Of a stretch of DNA of 13,217 nucleotides, positions 1 to 7,335 are shown in pieces; the first letter of the stretch is position 1, and the number at the start of each line of letters is the position of its first letter. A program made the position numbers and the translations under genes. Below the pieces are notes generated by a model. That model searched no databases. It was given only the letters and a program-made list of their open reading frames with translations, and had not been told where the DNA came from. The stretch lies in the NCBI GenBank assembly GCA_031267115.1, contig JAIRZS010000215.1, positions 1-13,217 of the forward strand, given 5' to 3'. The stretch comes from Treponema sp. (GTDB lineage Bacteria; Spirochaetota; Spirochaetia; Treponematales; Breznakiellaceae).

Positions 1-1472
1 TAGTTTTCCGCTTTGTCCCGGTAGGCCACCTTGCCTACCTCAAAGATACGGTGGGGATACGCCGAATGGCCCGATACGGACTCGCTCATCATAAGTGAGG
101 CCAGTACGGAATCCCGCACGTACTCGTAGCTTTCCGTCATGGGGTTGGCGATGCGGATAATTTTGCCGCCGTCGCCCCGCATTTTTTCTACCAGGTCCCT
201 GCGGGAACCCAGGTAGTTGTAGATCATCTCCTGGTAGCCCAGGCCCGTAAAAATTTCCTTGATCCGGCGGCTGAATAGGGTAACGGGCGTCAGCCTGCCG
301 ACGGTAAAATCGCGGGGCCTTTCCGGGCTAAAGCTGCCAAGGCCGCGGCCTATCATTACGTCTTCCGCGACATCCGCCGCGTGGAGAAAATCGTTCCGGT
401 ATTCGGGCGGGTAGGCCCTTACCCCTTCTTTCTCCTTGTCTTCGCCCCGTTCGGTATCGGCGGCTTCCTCCGCCCTTACGCCCATGCGGCCCAGGGCCTT
501 TACGCAGTCATTGGCGCTGATCTTCTCGCCGAGGAATCTTTCCACCCGCTCCAGAGAACAGAAAACCGGTTCCTGAAAATAATACGGCGTGGTAACGCTG
601 CGCCCGTAAGGCGTGTCGTATTCGTATTTAACTTTTACCGGCTCAATGGCAAAGCCCTGGTCCGCGAGATCGCAGGCCACAATGGAAGCGGCCAGAATCA
701 CCGAGGGCATATCGGTCCCGGTAAGTTCCACAAAGAGATCGGAATCCCCCACTTGTACCGCCCCGATACCGGCGGAATTAATAATCGGCGGGTAGGACAG
801 AATCCCGCCCTTTGAATCCAGCAGAAGGGGATGCAGCGGCTCGTGTTCCTGGATAAAGGCGTATTCCCTGCCCTTGGGGTGCTGCTTCAAGATTTCCCGC
901 AGGGTAAGCGGCGCGTCCCACTGGAGGGGTACAAAGGATACCGAATCCGGGTCTACCGCCCGGTAGACAATGGGCCAGTTTATGATGGCGGTACGGTAAA
1001 GCCCCATGGAGATGGTCCGGCGCTTGCGGCCGAAATTCCAGGCAAGCTTTTCCTGGGTCTGGATCATGTCCCGCAGGGACGCGTCGGTGACCGCCCTGCC
1101 GGCAGCGACAAAGCCCGCCAGGTATGGCCGCACCCGGCGTACCGACGCCTCGACCAGCACTTCCCGGCCCGCCGGCCGGGGCCTGCCCGGAGATGAAAAA
1201 AAAGGGTATTCCGGCCTCGCGCCCCCGTTGTAAACCCTGAGCTGGCGCGCGCAGCCTGCGGTAGCCCAGAGATCCGGCCTGTTTGTATCGTTTAACTCAA
1301 TTTTAAGGGTCCTTTCCGCCTGGGAAAGGCTTTTGTCCTGGTTTTCGGCCCACGGGTCGGAGTCCAGTTCGGCCTTGGCGCAGGTAAGCGCCTCCTCAAA
1401 TTCCTCCCGGCTTGGCCAGCGCCGGCCCGCCAGGGCGTAAAAAACATCTTCATTTACTTCAATTTTGGGCAT
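1..1472 (-). CDS. pheT: Phenylalanine--tRNA ligase beta subunit, archaeal/spirochaete type (3' end beyond window)
   Basis: Beta subunit of the cytoplasmic PheRS heterotetramer, which charges tRNA-Phe. The minus-strand frame is open from the ATG at 1472-1470 to the window edge, giving about 490 codons; roughly 80-110 C-terminal residues are presumably missing. The N-terminus (MPKIEVNEDVFYALAGR) and the NRPDLW motif at residues 64-69, followed by a GCARQLR-like helix, match the archaeal/eukaryotic PheT layout and not the long E. coli form with its EMAP-like domain. Further on are a VDPDSVSFVPL segment, typical of the short archaeal-type proteins, and a synthetase-like core containing NYLGSRRDL and IRIANPMTESYEYVRDS. 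Spirochaetes are known to carry this PheRS type. It is divergent from the receiver gene at 1590; the 117-bp gap is presumably where both are promoted. An AGAGG about 9 nt before the ATG may be the ribosome site. pheS is not in the window. Confidence 0.93.
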   Translation of the reverse strand, partial: MPKIEVNEDVFYALAGRRWPSREEFEEALTCAKAELDSDPWAENQDKSLSQAERTLKIELNDTNRPDLWATAGCARQLRVYNGGARPEYPFFSSPGRPRPAGREVLVEASVRRVRPYLAGFVAAGRAVTDASLRDMIQTQEKLAWNFGRKRRTISMGLYRTAIINWPIVYRAVDPDSVSFVPLQWDAPLTLREILKQHPKGREYAFIQEHEPLHPLLLDSKGGILSYPPIINSAGIGAVQVGDSDLFVELTGTDMPSVILAASIVACDLADQGFAIEPVKVKYEYDTPYGRSVTTPYYFQEPVFCSLERVERFLGEKISANDCVKALGRMGVRAEEAADTERGEDKEKEGVRAYPPEYRNDFLHAADVAEDVMIGRGLGSFSPERPRDFTVGRLTPVTLFSRRIKEIFTGLGYQEMIYNYLGSRRDLVEKMRGDGGKIIRIANPMTESYEYVRDSVLASLMMSESVSGHSAYPHRIFEVGKVAYRDKAEN

Positions 1473-1549
1473 GACAACCTCTGATAACCTCTATAGCGGC
1501 ATAGCAACATAGCACAACACAAGCAGCATGATACGGCATAAAACCAATA

Positions 1550-1579
1550 TTGACAACCGGGAATAAGAAGAATTAAACT
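1550..1579 (+). promoter_or_regulatory. Possible sigma70-type promoter of the receiver gene
   Basis: TTGACA at 1550-1555, an 18-bp spacer, then TAAACT at 1574-1579 (4 of 6 against TATAAT). A start about 7 nt downstream would lie only a few bases before the ATG at 1590. This fits the lack of a Shine-Dalgarno sequence there and would make the transcript nearly leaderless. The -10 match is modest. Confidence 0.35.
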
Positions 1580-1589
1580 CACAGCTACC

Positions 1590-2021
1590 ATGGCTGACAA
1601 GAAAACAGTGTTCGCTATTGATGATCTCCCCATGGATCTCGCGGTTTTTGAAAATATTCTATGCCCGTATTACGACCTGAAGATCAGCACATCCGCCCCG
1701 GAAGCCTTATCCCTCCTTGACGACATCAAACCGGATCTGATTATCCTCGATATCGAGATGCCCAGCATGTCGGGCTTTGAATTTCTCCATGAAATAAGGA
1801 AGCTCCCCCGGACCATGAGCACCCCGGTAATAGTCGTAACCGCCCATGATGATGAAAAATTTGCCGTCCACGCCGAAAGCCAGGGCGCCAACAAAACGCT
1901 GACCAAACCGGTAAACCCGTCTTACCTTTTAAGCCAGGTTTCGGATCTGCTGGATAAAAAACCCCCGAAAAGCAAGCTGGAAGAACTGTTCAGCAAAATG
2001 CCCGCCATCAACCTGGATTAA
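1590..2021 (+). CDS. Stand-alone response-regulator receiver protein (CheY-like)
   Basis: A 143-residue single-domain receiver that would accept a phosphoryl group from a histidine kinase in the cytoplasm. All key positions are visible: the acidic pair D11/D12, phospho-acceptor D54 in LIILDIEMP, T84 in VIVVTAHDD, and K106 in TLTKP. Residues 5-122 cover the whole receiver fold. The remaining tail of about 20 residues (KSKLEELFSKMPAINLD) is too short for an output domain, so signalling is presumably by protein contact. No kinase, che gene or other partner lies beside it; the upstream neighbour is the divergent pheT. No convincing ribosome site precedes the ATG. The gene stops 25 bp before structured repeat family A copy 1. 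Domain assignment is firm; the signalling pathway is unknown. Confidence 0.9.
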   Translation: MADKKTVFAIDDLPMDLAVFENILCPYYDLKISTSAPEALSLLDDIKPDLIILDIEMPSMSGFEFLHEIRKLPRTMSTPVIVVTAHDDEKFAVHAESQGANKTLTKPVNPSYLLSQVSDLLDKKPPKSKLEELFSKMPAINLD

Positions 2022-2046
2022 TAAAAGTTCTAGCGAGCGTATAATT

Positions 2047-2260
2047 TTTTTTGGGCGCATCCGTGCGCCGCCCTGCCCATAGGGCAGGACGGCCCCCGGA
2101 CCGGGCTTTACGCTTGTATCTTTTTTGCCTGCGGCAAAAAAGGATACCGCTGCAATCCCTTGCGCGGGCTAAAAATCGCCCTCCGTGGCGATTTTTAGCC
2201 TCGGAGTTTTGCAAAGCAAAACTCCATCTCTCCGCCGTTGGCGGAGAGCAATGGAACCAG
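2047..2260 (+). repeat. Structured dispersed repeat, family A copy 1 (hairpin-rich)
   Basis: This element fills most of the non-coding stretch 2022-2377. The core is 2053-2165: GGGCGCAT, a variable hairpin region, ACCGGGCTTTACGCT, GTATC, hairpin 2121-2141 (9-bp stem TTTTTTGCC, loop TGC), GGATACCGCT, then CAATCCCTTGCGC. GCGCA (2055-2059) can pair with TGCGC (2161-2165) and close the whole core. Three more perfect hairpins follow: 2167-2200 (14-bp stem, loop CTCCGT), 2203-2225 (10-bp stem, loop AAA) and 2228-2248 (9-bp stem CTCTCCGCC, loop GTT), ending in CAATGGAACCAG. The same skeleton recurs at 7336-7443 (plus) and 13073-13205 (minus). TATAAT at 2040-2045 would start transcription near 2052, at the first G of the core, but no -35 is evident. 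The short ORFs inside look like by-products of the stems. Confidence 0.85.
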
Positions 2261-2377
2261 CGGCATCCATGCCGCCGCCCAACCAGCCGCACAGAAGGCC
2301 GATCCCGCGCGTTTATCGGGTAACAAGCCCAATTCGCCTTGCCGATCGTGTTTGAAATATAGTAAACTGAGCCATCC

Positions 2378-3811
2378 ATGATCGAGCTTATCATTCCGGA
2401 ATCCCTGGCGTTTCTCTTCCTCTTTCTCCCGCTTGTCAGGCCGTTTGTCAAAAAATTATGGCCCATGGACGGCCTGGTGTGGCTCCCCGTCCTGGCGCTG
2501 GGGATCGCCGCCGCCCTTTTTCCCGCCTACGGTTTCCGGCCCGAATGTATCCCCCTTTTGTTTTGCGCGATTATCCTCAACATCATCAATATCCCCCAGG
2601 TTCTGTCCCTTGCAGGCCGTATGAAAAACGACGATTTCCGGGAACGGAACTGGGGCTTAACGGTTTTTCTCATAGCTTTCCTGGTTCTTGCCGCCGCCGC
2701 CGGGATTTATTTCCTTCCCGGGGAAGAAACCGCGCTTACCGGCGAGGGCGTAAGTTCCGTGGTTGTTTACGATGAGGAAAGGGACAACAAATACTTTCTC
2801 CGGGTTTACGGGCAAACCGGCCCAAAATCCGGGACCGTCCCGGCGCTGCTCGTAATACCCCCGATAACCGGCTCAATCCTGATGGCGGACCGGCTCTGCG
2901 CCTCGCTCCGGGACGGGGGCTTTACCGTCGTCAGCTATTCCCGGCTGGATTTTGATTTCCCGTCGGTTGACCAGGACGGCAAATCCCGGAATCCGCCGCT
3001 GGCGGATATCCTTAATCTGTTCCGGTCTTACACCGGGGGCCGCTTTTCAGAGGCCGCGAACAACACCGGCCGCTCCCAGGAAACAGAACGTCAGGCGGAC
3101 ATCCGTTTCCTGCTCGGCCTGATACGGCAGAACCAGGGGATACCGGGTTACGGGGAAGCGCCGGGGAACAGGACCGACTGGGGCCGCGTTTTTGCCGCGG
3201 GATACGGCGCGGGCGGATCCGCCCTGTTATCACTGGCCGATCAGGATACCGCCCTGCGGGGCATTATTGTAATCGAAAGCCAGCTTCTGTCCGCGTACAA
3301 GGGGGATGAGCAGCTTTCCGCCCCGGAATTTTCTCGGGACGCCAACTGGTTCCGCTCCCTTTGGGCCGGAATTTCCGGCTGGGCCGCGAATCTGAGGTCC
3401 CGTAAAATCACCGGAATTGGCACAGTGCCTAACCCGAAAATTCCGGTGTGCTTTATCGTCTCCGACCAGGTACAGAACGCCAAACACCAGAACGGCCGGT
3501 ACGCGGCCCTGATCCAGGTTTTCCGCACCGCCGCCGCCCCGGTAATTTTGGCCGCAGCCTCCGGCGCGGGCGTTTTGGATTATTCGGACGTGCCGGAAAA
3601 ATACCCCATCTATTCAACCCTGTTCCCCGGCAGGGGCAAAAAAGCCTGGCCCCGCGCCGGCTGTATCCCCGGAACCGCCGCGCTGATCACCAACTTTGCC
3701 GTTTCGGTTTTGGAGCGGGAAAATACCGGCGCCGGCAAACCTTCTATTTCCCGCAAGCCCATCGACAAACAGGACCTCTACATCCAAACGCGCGGCGCCC
3801 TCTCGTTCTAA
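2378..3811 (+). CDS. Membrane-anchored protein with degenerate alpha/beta-hydrolase-like domain
   Basis: Unrecognised 477-residue protein. The N-terminus has about four hydrophobic helices (residues roughly 7-24, 34-52, 56-76 and 93-113), followed by a soluble domain from about 125 to the end. The soluble part resembles an alpha/beta hydrolase: a VPALLVIPPITGS strand-loop at 154-166, a helix and VVSYSR strand at 184-189, then GRVFAAGYGAGGSALLSLA around 269-287, where a nucleophile elbow would be expected. That elbow reads G-Y-G-A-G at 275-279, so the usual Ser is Gly. The protein may be a non-catalytic relative or use different chemistry. No Shine-Dalgarno sequence precedes the ATG; TATAGT at 2358-2363 is a possible -10. 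The next gene is on the same strand, 83 bp away. The reading frame is well supported; the fold assignment is tentative. Confidence 0.72.
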   Translation: MIELIIPESLAFLFLFLPLVRPFVKKLWPMDGLVWLPVLALGIAAALFPAYGFRPECIPLLFCAIILNIINIPQVLSLAGRMKNDDFRERNWGLTVFLIAFLVLAAAAGIYFLPGEETALTGEGVSSVVVYDEERDNKYFLRVYGQTGPKSGTVPALLVIPPITGSILMADRLCASLRDGGFTVVSYSRLDFDFPSVDQDGKSRNPPLADILNLFRSYTGGRFSEAANNTGRSQETERQADIRFLLGLIRQNQGIPGYGEAPGNRTDWGRVFAAGYGAGGSALLSLADQDTALRGIIVIESQLLSAYKGDEQLSAPEFSRDANWFRSLWAGISGWAANLRSRKITGIGTVPNPKIPVCFIVSDQVQNAKHQNGRYAALIQVFRTAAAPVILAAASGAGVLDYSDVPEKYPIYSTLFPGRGKKAWPRAGCIPGTAALITNFAVSVLERENTGAGKPSISRKPIDKQDLYIQTRGALSF

Positions 3812-3894
3812 CCGGCATCCCCGGAACCGCCGCGCCCTTCCTCTGTAACGCGGCCTCTGGAAACAAACCGGGAAATGAAAGTATACTTTAACTT

Positions 3895-4656
3895 ATGACA
3901 ACCCGGCAGTTGGATATTTTCTTCCGCGCTATCCTGGATATTGACGGCTTTTCTTCCATCGACAATTCCCTTAACGGCTTGCAGGTGGATAACGACGGGG
4001 CGGAAATCGGGAAGATCGCCTTTGCGGTGGACGCCTCCCTTGAAACTTTTAAACGCGCCTCCCTATGCGGCGCGGGGATGCTCTTTGTCCACCACGGCCT
4101 TTTCTGGGGCAAGCCGGAGCCGGTTACCGGCGGCCTCCGCGCCCGGCTGCAATTCCTGCTGGACCACAACCTGGCCCTTTACGCGGCGCACCTGCCCCTG
4201 GATCAGCATCCCGAAGCGGGAAACAACGCGGCCCTCGCGGAACTTCTGGGAATTGAAAAGCCGGAGCCTTTCGGCGTTTATCACGGAAGAAAAATCGGCT
4301 ATAAGGGAAAACTAAAAAATGCGCTTTCCGTTGCCGAGGCGGTAAAACGGATACGTTTCGGCGCCAACGAGCCTCTGGGGGTCTACCCTTTCGGCAAAAA
4401 GGAAAGCTTCTCCTGCGCGGTAATTTCCGGCGGGGCGGCCCAAGAGGTTTTCCAGGCAATTGAAGAAGGGGTAGACCTGTACGTTACCGGGGAAATTTCA
4501 CACAGCGTATACCATCATCTTTTTGAAAACAACATCAACATGATTGCGGGCGGCCACTACGCAACCGAGACCTGGGGAGTCCGCAGGCTAATGGAAAAGA
4601 GCGCGTCAGAACTGGATGCGGATGTCGAATTTATCGACGTACCTACCGGGCTGTAA
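3895..4656 (+). CDS. Nif3-like dinuclear metal-centre protein (DUF34/YbgI family)
   Basis: A 253-residue member of the NIF3/YbgI/DUF34 family, whose members form a hexameric ring with two metal ions per subunit. The biochemical role is unsettled; some relatives are linked to GTP cyclohydrolase I or metal homeostasis. Metal-ligand motifs are intact: H66/H67 in FVHHGLFW, H99 and D103 in AAHLPLD, and H221 and E225 in GGHYATET. Length matches the short bacterial form (E. coli YbgI is about 247 residues), so the PII-like insert domain of longer members is absent. It probably leads an operon: lspA starts 18 bp after its stop, and a small membrane-protein gene overlaps lspA. No strong ribosome site is visible. 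TATACT at 3882-3887, only 7 bp before the ATG, may be a -10 giving a nearly leaderless message. Confidence 0.92.
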   Translation: MTTRQLDIFFRAILDIDGFSSIDNSLNGLQVDNDGAEIGKIAFAVDASLETFKRASLCGAGMLFVHHGLFWGKPEPVTGGLRARLQFLLDHNLALYAAHLPLDQHPEAGNNAALAELLGIEKPEPFGVYHGRKIGYKGKLKNALSVAEAVKRIRFGANEPLGVYPFGKKESFSCAVISGGAAQEVFQAIEEGVDLYVTGEISHSVYHHLFENNINMIAGGHYATETWGVRRLMEKSASELDADVEFIDVPTGL

Positions 4657-4674
4657 GGAACGTAAGGAGTCTTC

Positions 4675-5202
4675 ATGAGCTTTAAAGATAATTTAAATCC
4701 GCGCGGGTTTCTCCCCTTTTCGCTTGCAATCCTCGTAATTGCCCTGGATCAGGGGATCAAGTCCTTTATCGCCGGTAACTGGCCGCCAAATACCCATATC
4801 GCGGATGTGTTCGGAAACGATATCTTCTGGATCATCCATGTACGCAATAAAGTCATAGCCTTTAGCCTGGGCCACAGTCTTCCGGAGACCATCCGCCAGG
4901 TGCTGTTCATTATTATTCCCGCCCTGGTCCTGGTTTTCCTGGTTTGGTATTACTTCAAAACCGACGAACTTAGCCCGCTCCAGCGCTGGGCCATTGCGGG
5001 CATTACCGGAGGCGGTATCGGCAACCTGATAGACCGGGTATTCCGGCCCGAGGGAGTAGTAGACTTTATCAGCGTCAAATTTTACGGTTTATTCGGATTC
5101 GAGCGTTGGCCGACCTTCAACATAGCCGACAGCAGCGTAGTCGTCTGCGTATTTATTTTTCTCTTTTCAATGATCCTGCAAAAGGAGAAACGCCATGGGT
5201 AA
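4675..5202 (+). CDS. lspA: Lipoprotein signal peptidase (signal peptidase II)
   Basis: An inner-membrane aspartyl protease that removes the signal peptide of lipid-modified prolipoproteins. At 175 residues it is a normal size. Four hydrophobic segments are seen at about 13-33, 74-94, 104-119 and 153-168. Family motifs are in order: DQGIK at 25-29, VRNKVIAFS at 56-64, GGGIGNLIDR at 112-121, VVDFI at 128-132 and FNIADS at 148-153. D120, D130 and D152 are the conserved acidic residues among which the catalytic pair lies. AAGGAG at 4664-4669, 5 nt before the ATG, supports this start. It follows the Nif3-like gene by 18 bp and overlaps the next gene by 8 bp, so the three are probably co-transcribed. 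The lipoprotein at 11369-12661 in this window is the kind of substrate this enzyme would process. Confidence 0.96.
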   Translation: MSFKDNLNPRGFLPFSLAILVIALDQGIKSFIAGNWPPNTHIADVFGNDIFWIIHVRNKVIAFSLGHSLPETIRQVLFIIIPALVLVFLVWYYFKTDELSPLQRWAIAGITGGGIGNLIDRVFRPEGVVDFISVKFYGLFGFERWPTFNIADSSVVVCVFIFLFSMILQKEKRHG

Positions 5203-5467
5203 GAAAACCAATACCTTCTTATTTATCCTGGCCGCTACAATATTCAATATAGTGGCGACGGTTGTATGCTTCTTTGTATTACTGCTGGTATTCCTTAAAT
5301 TCCTCGCGCATCTGCTGCCCGAAACCGCTTCCGCCTGGGTGCTCCCCGCCATATTTATAGGCTCAATCGTGCTGTCTTTTGTGTTCTACCGGCTCGCCCT
5401 AAAATTGCTCTTAAAGAAAATAGATTTGGACAAACACTTTTCCCCTTTGTTCAAACCGAAACGCTGA
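5195..5467 (+). CDS. Small hydrophobic membrane protein downstream of lspA
   Basis: A 90-residue protein of unknown function. A long hydrophobic stretch at about 8-40 (one long helix or a hairpin) and a second at 45-67 are followed by a basic C-terminal tail of about 20 residues (RLALKLLLKKIDLDKHF and on). AAGGAG at 5182-5187, 7 nt before the ATG, sits inside the end of lspA. The 8-bp overlap with lspA indicates translational coupling. Operon position suggests it works at the membrane alongside the lipoprotein peptidase, but no motif shows this. It has no catalytic signature of its own. Confidence 0.8.
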   Translation: MGKKTNTFLFILAATIFNIVATVVCFFVLLLVFLKFLAHLLPETASAWVLPAIFIGSIVLSFVFYRLALKLLLKKIDLDKHFSPLFKPKR

Positions 5468-5523
5468 CCGATAGGAGCAATAGACTTGTCCGGCAGACTT
5501 GCCCAGCGCCCGGTTGGCGGCAG

Positions 5524-5551
5524 TTGTCCGGAACTAAAAGTTTCCGGGCAA
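5524..5551. terminator. Hairpin between convergent genes
   Basis: TTGTCCGGAACT - AAA - AGTTTCCGGGCAA forms an imperfect stem of about 11 bp (one mismatch, one bulged base) between the operon end (5467) and the stop of the minus-strand gene (5554). Its place between converging genes fits a two-way terminator. No long T-run follows on either strand, so it may be rho-assisted or only a stabilising 3' end. Confidence 0.45.
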
Positions 5552-5553
5552 TT

Positions 5554-7227
5554 CTAATACCCGTCGGACATGGCGCGGTTAAGATCGCGCTGGTAGAGTT
5601 CCTGGTAAACAAAGCTCCGGCCTTTTAGTTTTTCCTTAACCGCCTTCGAGAAAGGCATATGGCGCCAGAAAATGCCCCGTATTTCCTTGTCGAGCTTCTG
5701 GATACCCTCGGACTCCTTGGTCATCCACAGAATATAATCCTGGATAAAGTACTCTTTAATATCGCCCTTGAGCTTGTTGGCCTGGAACCACTGGTAATAA
5801 TTTCCGGTCAGCCCCTCTTCCATCCAGTAAAACGAGGCCTTCTCCTTGGCCACCTGCCAGCGGAGATCCGCCACCGCCGACAGCAGGGCAACGGCCAGGT
5901 TTTTAGGGTACATCGGAATGGCGATACGGCCCCGGCTGGTAGCCCGGTTGTACCGGTCGAACGGTTCCCAGCAGATCCCGGTATCGCCGTAAGAGGGAAT
6001 CAGAATCACATAAGGAACAATGCGGTTTATCCTGTTCCGGTATATACGACAGAAACATTCGGAATCAATGCTTTCGACTCTTGCCAGAATAGAGACAACA
6101 TTCTCCCTGGTAGCCACATCATTGGGGCCCGAACGGAAATATTCGCCGGTACAAACAGGAAAATGATTCCCCTGGCGGCCTATGGTCATCTTCGCCATCT
6201 GCCGTATCGTGCCGAATTCCGTATCCACCGCCCCGGTATCCACCTCGACGCTGCTCCCGTCCTCCTCAATCTTGTCTTTAAGGGTTTGGACATCCGCGTC
6301 GGCCTCGCCAAAATCCTTTAGCATAACATCCAGTTCCCGGTCGGATTTAAGAAGCTGTTTGATCAGCTCCTGCATTTCCCCCAAAATTCTTTTCTGGGTA
6401 TCGGAATAGCAGGAACCAATGTTGGAAAACCCGTCAACCGGATCGTGCTCCATTATCGAATGAACCCGTTCCTTAAAAGCATTTTCCAGGTTGTTCCGTT
6501 CTTCGTTTTTTGCTGCCAGCATATTCCTGGAGCCGTCCCGTTTCCCCTGCGCCTTTTCCAGAAGCTGCCGTAATTTTGCCGAAACATTGCTCCTGCTTAC
6601 CGCCGGCCCTTCATCGGTAGTAGAAGGCCGCACAGCGCCCGTTCCCACCGCCTTAAACCACTCGTCCATATAATAAAACGGCACATCAAGGTCATTTTCA
6701 ACAACAACTTTGGCAAAATACTCCCGCTGTTCCGGCTTGAGAAAACCGGGGTGGAGTATCGCGAACCGGAGCAGGTACTTCTTGGGTTCGGAAATCCTTC
6801 CCGTAGATTTGCGGGCGACAGAACCTAAAAAATCCCAATAAGCCGTAGAAATCTGCTGGCGGTACACCCCCTTGTCCTTGGGGTCCTGGGTCTTGATATA
6901 CTTTTGGAAAATAGTATGTACCCTTTGGGCAATATCCCCCTCCCCGTTAAGGGCAATCTTATAGTAGTCGGGATTGTTAAAACCATCATGGGGAGTTTCC
7001 TCAAGTTTTTTTGTTATCGCCGGCAGAGTCTGTTCCGAAAGATCTATCTCGCTTTTTCCGGCGTCTTCCGGCAAAACATCCCCCGTTTCATCAGTACCGG
7101 GGAAAGGGGAAGAAAAGTCATCCTCGAAACTGCCCGAAGAATCGATCCCAATGCCGACTTCGCTCAGCAGGGCCGCGATTTCCGGATCAAGTCCTTCATT
7201 TTCCTGAACTGCATCGTTTTGCGCCAT
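5554..7227 (-). CDS. Conserved-looking cytoplasmic protein with coiled-coil centre, function unknown
   Basis: A 557-residue protein that I do not recognise. It has no signal peptide or membrane segment. Residues 1-80 are acidic and low in hydrophobics, probably disordered (for example SSGSFEDDFSS and PGTDETGDVLPEDAG). Residues about 85-200 form a helical domain rich in aromatics (YYKIALNGEGDIAQRVHTIFQKY; FLKPEQREYFAKVVVENDLDVPFYYMDEWFKAVG). Residues about 215-257 and 275-322 look coiled-coil. The C-terminal part, about 335-557, is a mixed globular domain with CTGEYFRSG, IVPYVILIPSYGD and many Trp/Tyr. Possibly an adaptor or scaffold; there is no enzyme motif to name. The start is the first ATG in the frame, with no good ribosome site. 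It is convergent with the lspA operon; upstream is a cluster of ATCAATT repeats. The domains suggest a real protein, but any function would be a guess. Confidence 0.78.
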   Translation of the reverse strand: MAQNDAVQENEGLDPEIAALLSEVGIGIDSSGSFEDDFSSPFPGTDETGDVLPEDAGKSEIDLSEQTLPAITKKLEETPHDGFNNPDYYKIALNGEGDIAQRVHTIFQKYIKTQDPKDKGVYRQQISTAYWDFLGSVARKSTGRISEPKKYLLRFAILHPGFLKPEQREYFAKVVVENDLDVPFYYMDEWFKAVGTGAVRPSTTDEGPAVSRSNVSAKLRQLLEKAQGKRDGSRNMLAAKNEERNNLENAFKERVHSIMEHDPVDGFSNIGSCYSDTQKRILGEMQELIKQLLKSDRELDVMLKDFGEADADVQTLKDKIEEDGSSVEVDTGAVDTEFGTIRQMAKMTIGRQGNHFPVCTGEYFRSGPNDVATRENVVSILARVESIDSECFCRIYRNRINRIVPYVILIPSYGDTGICWEPFDRYNRATSRGRIAIPMYPKNLAVALLSAVADLRWQVAKEKASFYWMEEGLTGNYYQWFQANKLKGDIKEYFIQDYILWMTKESEGIQKLDKEIRGIFWRHMPFSKAVKEKLKGRSFVYQELYQRDLNRAMSDGY

Positions 7228-7253
7228 AACAGTCTACAAATACCTCGCCTAAA

Positions 7254-7290
7254 ATCAATTGCCTAAGATCAATTATAGATCAATTGTCAA
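7254..7290 (-). promoter_or_regulatory. Triple ATCAATT repeat upstream of the 557-residue protein
   Basis: ATCAATT occurs three times in 32 bp (7254-7260, 7268-7274, 7279-7285), 27-58 bp upstream of the ATG at 7227. Reverse-complement AATTGAT copies overlap sequences resembling TATAAT (7277-7272) and TTGACA (7290-7285), which are only 7 bp apart and so cannot act as a normal -10/-35 pair. The cluster may be an operator or an AT-rich promoter region. Direct sequence observation; role inferred. Confidence 0.35.
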
Positions 7291-7335
7291 GCAAAACGTA
7301 GATATCCTTTGGCAATTTCGTATTTCAGTCCTGAA

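Noticed and set aside
381..1233. Several plus-strand open frames over the pheT region
   Set aside because: They are antisense to pheT, whose minus-strand frame is open to the edge and rich in family motifs.
2121..2248. Series of short palindromes considered as a CRISPR-like array
   Set aside because: The hairpins differ from each other in sequence and there is no regular repeat-spacer alternation or cas gene.
2008..2466. Open frames across the 2047-2260 repeat, and similarly at 12860-13210
   Set aside because: They translate hairpin arms and differ between copies of the same repeat. Similar peptides such as LYLFCLRQKRIPLQSLA appear only because the repeat skeleton is shared.
7272..7290. TTGACA and TATAAT both present upstream of the 557-residue protein
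   Set aside because: They are on the right strand but only 7 bp apart, far too close for a sigma70 pair. Kept only as an AT-rich repeat cluster.
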